Origin: Verrucomicrobiota bacterium
GTDB taxonomy: Bacteria; Verrucomicrobiota; Verrucomicrobiia; Opitutales; Opitutaceae
Direction of reading: 5' to 3'
Assembly (NCBI GenBank): GCA_023443455.1
Contig: JAEZUE010000030.1
Coordinates: 39,923-103,922, forward strand
Length of the DNA: 64,000 bases
The notes below the pieces were generated by a model that saw only the letters and a program-made list of their open reading frames with translations, searched no databases and was not told where the DNA came from. Within the stretch, counting starts at the first letter, position 1. Every line of letters begins with the position of its first letter. The translations under genes were made by a program, and so were the position numbers. Positions 1 to 9,200 of the stretch are shown piece by piece.

Positions 1-992
1 ACGGCGGGAGCCGGCACGAACTCGCGCGCCCCGCGGGCCGCCAGCGTCTCCTCGATGCGCCGGTCGATGCCGCTCTCGAGCTCGTAGACGTTCACGATCG
101 CGGCCTCCGCCTTCGCCAGCGCCGGTATCGAAGACACAACGTCGGCGAGCGGGCCGGAGGCGAACAGGATGACGGGCACGAGCACGGGGATGATGGCCGT
201 CTCGCCGGGCGAGAGCACGGGCAGCACGAAGATGAGCCCGGCGAGGGTGAAGAACAGATACGTGTGCGCGATGAGCAGGGAATGGTTCATCGCCTTGCCC
301 GCGGCGACCCGGTGCCGGTTGGTCGCGTGCACGACCGCCCGGATCTCCTCCTCGAAGTAGTCGTCGCGCTTGTCGCGGTTGAGCTTGAGCTCCTTGAAGC
401 CGCCGAGGAAGCCATTGAGGTTGTCGAAGAACTCGTTCTCCTTGCCCATGGCCCGCATCAGGTTCTCGCCCGCGGTCCGGCTGTGCCGCATGTAGTAGAC
501 GATGACGATGCCGATCAGCCCGCCGGTGAGCAGCAGGGCGTTGAACGAGATCGTCGCCAGCAGCACGAAGGTGAACACCAGCATGATCGCCGACGAGGCG
601 GCGTTGACGACCATGCCCGCCGACAGGGAGATCTCCGAGGCCGCGCTCGACAGGGCGGCGTAGATCCGCCCGCGATCCATGGCCTCGAACGGGAGCAGGT
701 CCGTCGACCGGACCTTGCCGAGGATGCGCAGCCGCAGCCGCTCGATGATCTGCTCGAGCACGACGGTCGTGCGGTTGAGGACCAGTTCCTTGCTGATCCA
801 GTAGGCGACGATGCACGCCAGAAAGAGGATGAACGTGCGCGCCTCGATCGTACCCGGACTGAGCTTGCCCACCGCCTTGACGGCGACCGTCACGCCGATG
901 CCGTTGACGATGCCGGCCACGACGATGGCGATGCCCATCGGAGCCCGGAACTCGGTGCTCTCCTTCTTCAGAAACTGGAGGAAGTGTTTCAT
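1..992 (-). CDS. SyrD/PvdE-type cyclic peptide export ABC transporter, membrane half (partial)
   Basis: Reading from the ATG at 992 gives a protein starting MKHFLQFLKKES with several hydrophobic membrane segments. It contains a stretch reading FFDNLNGFLGGFKELKLN, which resembles the conserved loop of exporters of non-ribosomal peptides and siderophores (SyrD, PvdE). Only about 330 residues, the transmembrane domain, lie in the window; the ATP-binding domain expected after it would be beyond position 1. The start lies one base after the stop of the lipoprotein gene, so it is almost certainly co-transcribed with it and with the NRPS-PKS genes upstream. Inferred role: inner-membrane export of the assembly-line product into the periplasm. 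The ATPase half is assumed, not seen. Confidence 0.8.
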   Translation of the reverse strand, partial: MKHFLQFLKKESTEFRAPMGIAIVVAGIVNGIGVTVAVKAVGKLSPGTIEARTFILFLACIVAYWISKELVLNRTTVVLEQIIERLRLRILGKVRSTDLLPFEAMDRGRIYAALSSAASEISLSAGMVVNAASSAIMLVFTFVLLATISFNALLLTGGLIGIVIVYYMRHSRTAGENLMRAMGKENEFFDNLNGFLGGFKELKLNRDKRDDYFEEEIRAVVHATNRHRVAAGKAMNHSLLIAHTYLFFTLAGLIFVLPVLSPGETAIIPVLVPVILFASGPLADVVSSIPALAKAEAAIVNVYELESGIDRRIEETLAARGAREFVPAPA

Positions 993-993
993 G

Positions 994-2163
994 TTACTCG
1001 ACGGGGAGCAGTTCGATCTTGGAGGGGTCGAAGGTGGCCGCCTTCACCTGCGCCCAGGCTTCGCGATAGAGATCGAGCGTCGCGCCCTCGGCCGGTTGCA
1101 GATGAATACGGGCCTTGGGCGGGGGAAACATGCAGCTGGGCCCGTTGACGAGGAAGCGGTCCGCATAGCGCATGCTGCGGGTGTTGGACGACGCGTACAT
1201 GCAGGCGTTGGCCATGAGCAGGGAGTTGTAGGGGTGGAGCATGTACTCGATGAACAGCGCGGCGGTCGGCGCCTTGGAGGAGCCGCGGGGGATGCAGAGC
1301 CCGTCGGAGGTCACGATGGTGCGGCCCTCGGGGATGAGGAACCGGCACTCGGCGCGCGCCCGCAGGATCGCGCCCGCCCCGCCGCTCCAGGTGATCGCCA
1401 TGAGCGCGGAGCCCCGCGTCATCTCGTCGCCGATCTCCGCGTCGGAGGCGAAACGCAGGCCGAGATTCTCGACATTGCCGATCAGCAGATCCCGCGCGGC
1501 GGCGATGTCCGCCGGCCCGGCCCGCTCCGGATCGATGCCGAGATAGAGCATCGCCACGCCCAGGGCGTAGCGCATGTCGTCGGGCATGAGGATGCGGCCG
1601 TAGAGCAGAGAATTGCGGCTGTGTTCGGAAAGATACTCCCACCGTTTCGGAAAGCCGCCGAGATAGTTGACGTTGAAACTGATCCCGAGGGCCGAGTAGT
1701 CGAACGGAACAAAATAGTGCATACGCGGATCGGCCTGCGGATCGCTCATCGACCGGTCGATCGACTGGTAGATGGAGGGGTTGAGCCGGGGCACCGGCTG
1801 GAGGAGCCCTTCGCCGCGCAGCCGGTTGCCCATGTACTGGGTGAGCATGACGACGTCCCATTTCGACGGGTTCCCCGCGACGAGCTCGTGCGCCTGCGCC
1901 TCGGTGGTGAACGTGTCGACGACCACCTTCACGCCATAACGTTTCTCGAAGCCTTCGCGGACCGAGGGCAGGAGGGTTTCGGGGAAGATCAACACGCGAA
2001 TCTCCGGGGCGACCTGCTCCGGAGCCGTCGGATACGGATCGTGGGCGAGCCCGCGCCTCGCCTCCTCGCCGATCCGATCGCGGCTGCAGCCCGGCAGGAA
2101 CACCGCCGCCAGCACGAGCGCGGCGCCGGCCAACACGGCGGAAAAGCGGTTAGGGCTGGGCAT
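994..2163 (-). CDS. Extracellular solute-binding lipoprotein, PotD-like
   Basis: 389 residues. The N-terminus is a lipoprotein signal with lipobox FLPGC (Cys near residue 26). The body has the fold signature of spermidine/putrescine-type binding proteins: IRVLIFPETLLPSVREGFEK at the first strand-helix, then WDVVMLTQYMGNRL and FVPFDYSALGISFN. The start overlaps the end of the SPFH gene by 14 bases and the stop is one base from the exporter start, so translation is probably coupled. No polyamine permease or ATPase genes lie beside it, which is odd for an importer component. In this operon it may bind the product or a precursor, or help self-protection. Ligand unknown. Confidence 0.75.
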   Translation of the reverse strand: MPSPNRFSAVLAGAALVLAAVFLPGCSRDRIGEEARRGLAHDPYPTAPEQVAPEIRVLIFPETLLPSVREGFEKRYGVKVVVDTFTTEAQAHELVAGNPSKWDVVMLTQYMGNRLRGEGLLQPVPRLNPSIYQSIDRSMSDPQADPRMHYFVPFDYSALGISFNVNYLGGFPKRWEYLSEHSRNSLLYGRILMPDDMRYALGVAMLYLGIDPERAGPADIAAARDLLIGNVENLGLRFASDAEIGDEMTRGSALMAITWSGGAGAILRARAECRFLIPEGRTIVTSDGLCIPRGSSKAPTAALFIEYMLHPYNSLLMANACMYASSNTRSMRYADRFLVNGPSCMFPPPKARIHLQPAEGATLDLYREAWAQVKAATFDPSKIELLPVE

Positions 2164-3172
2164 CGGCCACCTCGGATTTTTCGGGCTGTTCGGGAAGGCG
2201 GCGGGCCTCGAGCAGGTCCATCGTCTCCCGGCTCAGCAGGGTGTCGCCGGCGGCCGCGGCATCCGGCTGCGCCTTGCCCGGCGCGGACTCGTCGGCCGGC
2301 ATGTTGAAGAGCAGGGGGAGACCGGAGCCGCGGTTCCCCACGAGGATGATCTTGCTGTTGTTGGACTTCGCCAGGCCGAGGGTGGCCTCGATGCCGTAGA
2401 AGTTGAGGTAGTCGCCGAAGCGCCCGCCCTCGCCGGCGATGCGCTGGAAGTCGCGGATACCCATCGCCTCGATACGCTTCCGCTCCGCCTCCTTCTTCTC
2501 CTTGATCAGGAGGTAGTCGTACTGGAGGGCGAGCTGCTCGGAGGAGAGCTTGCGCTCGATGGCGCTGCGGATCGCCTCCGGGAGGTTCATGCGCTTGATG
2601 AGAAGGTCGTCGAGCGAGATGTTGCGCTCGTGGAGTGCGGCCATGGCGCCCTGCCGGATGATCTGCAGCAGGAAGCCCTCGGAGGTGTAGATCTCCTCGG
2701 GCAGATAGTTGGCGACGATCTTGCGCACATGCGCCTGCACCTCGGGCTTCACGACCTTCTCGACGTAGTCGGGGCCGATCTGCTGGTGCAGGATCGGCAG
2801 GGTCTCGCGGATGGGCTGATAGCGGATCGAGACCTCGAAATTGATGGGCAGGCCGTTCTTGGAGAGCGCGTCGAACTCGTGCGCGATCTGCTGGATACGC
2901 GTGTTGTAGATGTAGAGCTTGTTCCAGGGCCAGACGATCTGGAGCCCCTCCTTGTAGACGAGGTCGGTCTGCGTGCCGCCGAAGAACGGCTTCCAGATGA
3001 CGGCCTCCTCGCCCGGATGCACGAAGATGACGATCCGGTTGAAGAACGCGGCGACGAACAGGATCGCCAGCAGGAAGACGAGGATGCCGTAGTTGCGAAG
3101 CGTGCGCCGGATCCGTTTCCAATTCTCGATGATCCGGCCGCGGAGGCCGCCGGCATTCGTGACGTTGTTCAT
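2150..3172 (-). CDS. SPFH/Band 7 (prohibitin-like) membrane protein
   Basis: 340 residues with one N-terminal membrane segment (about residues 28-46), then a Band 7/SPFH domain: FVHPGEEAVIWKPFFGGTQ, LVYKEGLQIVWPWNKLYIY, then a helical region with AERKRIEAMGIRDFQRIAGE as in prohibitins. The C-terminal 50 residues are low-complexity and acidic. It lies 52 bases after the terminal NRPS-PKS gene and overlaps the next gene, so it appears to belong to the biosynthetic operon. Family members form ring or cage assemblies that organise membrane patches. A scaffold for the exporter or a membrane-protection role is inference. Note a separate flotillin gene at 30215-31642, so this is not the only SPFH protein. 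Confidence 0.75.
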   Translation of the reverse strand: MNNVTNAGGLRGRIIENWKRIRRTLRNYGILVFLLAILFVAAFFNRIVIFVHPGEEAVIWKPFFGGTQTDLVYKEGLQIVWPWNKLYIYNTRIQQIAHEFDALSKNGLPINFEVSIRYQPIRETLPILHQQIGPDYVEKVVKPEVQAHVRKIVANYLPEEIYTSEGFLLQIIRQGAMAALHERNISLDDLLIKRMNLPEAIRSAIERKLSSEQLALQYDYLLIKEKKEAERKRIEAMGIRDFQRIAGEGGRFGDYLNFYGIEATLGLAKSNNSKIILVGNRGSGLPLLFNMPADESAPGKAQPDAAAAGDTLLSRETMDLLEARRLPEQPEKSEVADAQP

Positions 3173-3224
3173 AGGGAGGTGGTTGGGGCTGTCGCTCTGG
3201 TTCGGGCTGCGCGAGAAGCGGATG

Positions 3225-6200
3225 CTAGCGAGCGACTTGCGCCGCTGACAATCTGCGATTCAACTCGCGCGCCAGAGAAGCGACGTGCGGGTTGGACAAC
3301 ATGGACGAGTGATCGCCCGGGGTTGGAACGATTTCGATACCCGCCGGCGCCAGGGGCACCCAGGCCAGCTCGGGGGTGGCGGCGAGCAGGGCCGAATCCT
3401 CGCCCGCCTTGAAGAACAGCAGGCGGGCGGCGTGGGCGGCGGGCGCCCAGTCCCACATGTTCGCCAGGTTCTGCCGCAGGACCCGCAGGAGCCGTTCCAT
3501 GTCCTCCTCCGAACCATGGGGCAGATACGAGGCCCGCGCACCTTCCAGCAACGCCTGCAGGCGGGCCCCGTGGTCGAGCCGCCGCATCCGGTCCCTATGG
3601 ACGCCGAAACTGCGGCCCGAAGAGTCGCGGGAGAGCAGATACGCACAAACGTCGGCTTCGTCCTCGAGGCGGGTGGGCATGTGCCCGGGGCCGGGAGAGT
3701 CGAAGAGCGCCACCACCGGCGCCGCGTGCCCGCCGCCGCGATAAAGGCGGTCGAGTTCGTAGCAGACCAGCCCCCCGTACGAGCTTCCCGCGAGCATGAG
3801 CGGCGCACCGACCCCCGCGCGCAGCAGCGCCCGGTGGTAGTGCTCGGCCTGTTGGCGAAGGCCCACGATCGGCGGTTCGTCCTTCCACAACCCGGGCGAC
3901 TGCAGGCCGTAGACCGGGTTGGCGAGACCGAGCGCCCGGAGCAGCTCCCGGTAGATGAACGCTCCGCCCCCGACCGCGTGGACAAGCACGATCGGCGGGA
4001 GCCGGTCGTCGCCGGAGGCCAGGCGCACGACACACCCGGCAGTCGGCTCGGCCGCAGGCGTGGCCAGCGGGTGTTCTCCCAACAACGCCGCCAGGCGCGC
4101 CGGGGTGCGCGCCTCCATGACCGCGGCGCGGGAAAGGCGGGCACCGAACGCCTCGTTGAGCCCCATCGTGAGCCGGATCGCGAGAAGCGAGTCGCCACCG
4201 CAGAGGAAGAAGTCGCTATGCACGTCGAGCGACACCGGCCCGAGCAACGCCCGCATCACGGCCAGCACCCGCTCCTCGGCGTCCGTCCCGCCAGTGCCGG
4301 CCTGCATCTCGGGCGACCGAACAACTGCCACGGGCCGCGCCGCCGTCGCCACCACCGGCCGCGCCTCGACCGCAGGGAGCGCCTCCAGCCAGTAACGCTG
4401 CCGCTGGAACGCATACCCGGGGAGCGAAATCCGCCGCCCCGTGGGCTGGAGCGAGGCCAGTGCCCGCAGGTCGAGCGCGACACCCGCCGCCCAGAGCGTG
4501 CCGGCCGACTCGAGCACCCGCCGCAGGTCGGTCTCGGGCGCATCGGCGCCGTCCAAGGTGGAGAGGATCGTGCGGCCGGCCGGCCGCCGCGCATCGCGCA
4601 GTGCGAGGTTGCAAAGCGAACGCGCCGGGCCGCAGTCGAGCAGGGCCAGCCCCGGGATCGCCCACAGCGAGGCCAGCCCGTCGGAAAACCGCACGCAGCT
4701 CCGCAGGTGCTCGGTCCAATAGGCGGGTTCCTGGATACGCTCGGCCCCGAGCGGGAGCCCCGTGACGTTCGAGATCACCGTCAACGACGCGGCGGGAGCG
4801 TGGCGCGGCACCGCCGCCACCGCCGCCCGGAAGGCATCCAGAATCGGGTCCATCAGCCGCGAATGCGCCGCCATGGTAACTTGGAGACGCCGGCAGCGCA
4901 CCCCCCGCGCCTCGCAGCGCACCGCAAACGACTCCACCTCGGCGGCCGGTCCGGCGACGACCACCTGGTCGACGGCGTTGACCGTGGCGATGTCGAGCCC
5001 GGGCGGCAGGAGCTCGACGACCTCGCGCTCGCCGAGATTGAGCGCGAGCATCGCCCCGGCCGGCCGCGAGCCCATGAGCTCGCCCCGCAACGCGATCAGC
5101 CGCAGCGCATCGGGAAGCGCGAACACCCCGGCGATCGTCGCCGCCACCCATTCGCCCGCGCTGTGGCCGATCAACACGGAGGGGACCACGCCCAGGCTCA
5201 TCCAGAAGCGCGCCAACGCGTACTCGACGACGAACACCACCGGTTGCGCAATCCGCTGCGGCGCCATCCGCGCGGCCGCATTCGCATCGGCCGGCGACGC
5301 CAGCAGAAGCGTGCGGAGATCCAGCCCCAGGACGGGCTCCAGCGCGGCGGAACATTCGTCGATGCAGTCGCGGAAGACGGCCGACCGCGGATAGAGCGCC
5401 CGGGCCACGCCCGGTTTCTCGGAGCCCATGCCGGCGAACATGAAGGCGACCGCTGCCACCGGCTCGGCCGGCGCAGCCAGACTCGTCAACAACGCCGTCG
5501 CCTCGGCGGGCGTGGCCGCACACACGCTCCGGCGCGAGGCCCAGTGACGCCGGCCGAAGGCGAGCGTGTGGGCCACATCGGCGAGCCGAGCCTCGGGATG
5601 CCGGCCCAGCCACGCGGCCAGCCTGGCCGCGCCCTCGGCGAGAGCCGCCGGGCTCCGACCCGAGAGCGGCAACACCACCGGACCGCCCGCCCCGGAGCCC
5701 CCGCGTTCCGGTCGCGCCGGCGGCTCCTCGAGAATGGCATGCACGTTGGTGCCTCCGATCCCGAACGAACTCACCGCGGCCCGGCGCGGCCCGGCACCGT
5801 TGCCCAACGGCTCCACCCGGGTGCAGACGCGGAACCGGTCGCCCGGCCAGCGGATCTGCGGATTGGGGGTGCGGAAATGCAGGCTCGGCACGAGCGACCT
5901 TTCGCGCAGGCACAGCGCCGTCTTGATCAGGCCCGTGGCCCCGGCCGCAGTATCGAGATGTCCGATATTCGTCTTGAGCGAGCCCAGATACAGCGGGGCC
6001 GGCCGGCGGTCCTCCGGCGCATAGTTCGCCGCGAGCGCCGCCACCTCGATCGAATCGCCCAACCGGGTGCCCGTGCCATGCGTCTCCACATAGTGGACGG
6101 TCATGGGATCGACCCCCGCCCGGGCCAGCGCGTCGGCCACGACGCCGGCCTGGCCGTGCTCGGCGGGCGCGGTGAAACCGATCTTGTTCGCCCCGTCGTT

Positions 6201-9200
6201 GTTCGCGGCGATCCCGCGGATCACCGCATGGATGGTGTCGCCGTCGGCCAACGCCGCCTCCAGCGGCTTGAGCAGCACGAGCGCGACGCCGTTGCCGCCC
6301 ACCATCCCCGTGGCCTCGGCATCGAAGGCCCGGCAGGCCCCGTCGCGCGAGTGGATCCCGCCCTCCTCGTAAAGATAGCCGTCGGCCTGCCGCGACTGGA
6401 CGCAGGCGCCACCGGCCAAGGCGAGCTCGCACTGGCCGTCGCGCAAGGCGGTCACCGCCTGGTGCACCGCCGCCAACGAGGTCGAACACGCCGTATTCAC
6501 GCTCACGCTCGGCCCCCGGAGGTCGAGTTTGTACGAGAGCCGCGCGGCCGCGAGGTCCTTCTCGTTGTGGACGATGACCGCAAACCCGCCGAGCCGGTCG
6601 ACCACGTCGCGCCGCGGCATCACGTTCTCGAAGAGGTAGCCGCTGAGGCTGCAGCCGACGTAGACCCCCACCCGGCCGCCGATCTTCGCCGGATCGTATC
6701 CGGCGTCCTCAAACACATGCCACGCCTCCTCGAGCAGCGCGCGTTGCTGCGGGTCCATCACCTCGGCCTCGTGCGCCGGCACGCCGAAGAACTCCGCGTC
6801 GAAATGCTCGATGTCCCGCAGTATCCCGTTCGCCGGCACATAGTCCGGATGATCGAGCACCTCCGGCGCCACACCGGCGGCCAGCAGCTCCTCCCGGCTG
6901 AACCGCCGGATGCTGTCCCGCCCGCGGCGGAGGTTCTCCCAGAAGGCCTCGACCGAATCGGCCTCCGGGAAACGCCCCGCCATGCCGATGATTGCGATGT
7001 CGCGCCGGGCCTGCGCCGGGGCGACCTCCCCGGCGGCCACCGGCGCGGAGGCGGCCGCCGCCGGGCGCGAACCGTGCGCGAGAAACGCCGCCTGTCGGGC
7101 GACGGTCGGATTCCGGAACAGCTCCATCACCGCGATGGACTCCCCCGTCTCCCGGCGGATCGCCTCCTTGAGGCGCACGAGCAGCAGCGAATGCCCGCCC
7201 GCATCGACGAAGTTCTCCTCGAAATTCCGGACCGGGCGCCCCAGCACGCTCTCCCAGGCCCGCGCGATCGAAACCTGCAGCTCGCCGGTCGACTCCGCGC
7301 TGGGCGCCTCCGTCGCCGCCACCGCCTCCAGCGGAGGCAACGACGCCAGATCGATCTTCCCGCTGACCTGCCGCGGCAACCGATCCAAACCGACAACGCG
7401 GGCCGGCACCATGTGGCGCGGCAACGCCGTCGCCAGGCGGCCGCGGATCTCGGCCTCGGAGCAGCCGTCGCCCTCCACGTACGCAACCAGTTGTTCGCCC
7501 TCGAGGCGCACCGCGGCTTGCCGCACACCGGGGACCGCCAGCAGGGCGGATTCGATCTCCCCCGGCTCGATCCGGTAGCCGCGCAGCTTCAGCTGCCGGT
7601 CGGCACGGCCGACATACTCCAACTGCCCGTCGTCCTGCGCGCGCACCAGATCGCCCGTACGGTACCACAACCCCGGCGCCTCGCCCGGGAGCTCGACGAA
7701 GCTTTGCGCCGTGGCCTCGGCATCGCCGAAGTAGCCCAGCGCCGTATTTGGGCCATGGAGATAAAGCTCCCCGACCTCGCCGGGAGCCACCCGGCTCCGC
7801 TCCCCGTCGAGGATCGCCAGGCGCACATTGTCGAGCGGTCGGCCGATCGGGGGCATTCCCGCCGCATCCGTCGCGGGCTCGACGAATCCCCACGTCGCCA
7901 CCACCGAGAACTCCGTCGGACCGTAGTTGTTGGCCACGCGGAACGGCGCCCCCGCCGCCGGGCGCCGGCGCAGCTGCTGCCCGCCGGTCGTCAGCAGGCG
8001 CAGCGCCGTGCCCTCCGGCCAGGCCAGGGCGAGCAGCTCCTCCGCGAGCGGCGTAGGGCTGTAGTGGACCACGATCCGCTCCGCGACGATCCAGTCCCGC
8101 AACGCCACCGGATCGATCTTCAGGTCCTCCGGCACGAATACGATCGTGCCGCCGTCGAACAACGGCGGCCAAATCTCGAAGAGGCTCGCATCGAAGCTGA
8201 CGGAGGCGATCTGCGAACACCGCACGCGCTCCGCCGACGAATACATGTGGCGGTGGCTCTGGACGAGGTTGCACAGCCCGCGCCACGGCACCTCCACCGC
8301 CTTCGGATGGCCGGTCGAGCCCGAAGTGAAGATCATGTACAACGGATCCTCGAGGCCGGTGGCCAACGCCGGCACGTCCGCCGCGGCGTCACCGAGCTCC
8401 GGAGACAGCGCGATCGTCGGCACCGCGGGATCCACCGACTGCGTCCCGCCCGCCGGGCATACCACGGCCCCGAGCCGCGCCCGGGCAAACATCCGCGCCA
8501 GGCGCTCCGCCGGCTGGGCCGCATCGAGGGGCACGAAGACCGCCGCCCGGCGCACGACCGCCAGCATCGCCACCAGGTAGTCGCAACCACGAGGCAGCAG
8601 AAGTCCCACCCGGTCGCCCCGGCCCACGCCCGCCTCCGCCAAGCGGGCCGACAGGGCCGTGGCCTGCCGCGCGAGTTCGGCGAACGTCAGCCGCCGGCCC
8701 GGCTCCTCCGCGGCGACGACCGCGGGGGCCGAGCGCGCCGTACGCTCGAACCGTTCCCACGGCGATCCGGCGGGCAACGCCGTCTCCCGGCCCCGCGCGA
8801 CCGGCGGCGATGGCGGTGCCACCGCCTCGCCCCGAAGGCACGACAAGTCCTCCAACGCCTCCGGCGCGTCGACCGCCAGGGCCTCGGCGATCCCCCGGAA
8901 GAGCTGTATCCAGCGTTCTACCGTATCGCGACGATAGAGCCGGTCCGCGTATTCGACATGTCCCACGATCGCGCCGTCCTTCTCCTCGAGGTAGAACGTG
9001 ACATCGAGTTTCGAGATCGAGATGTCGCCCGGGAGCTCGAGGGATTCGGCGCGCAGGCCGCCAAACTCCCGCAGCGGCTCCACCGGCGGCAGGAAGTTGT
9101 AGGCCACCTGGCTGAGCTGGTGGCGCTCGGCCCCGCGCCCGAAGGGCAGGTGGCTGTGGGCCATCGCCTCGGCCGTGCCCTGTTTCACCAGCGCGACCAC

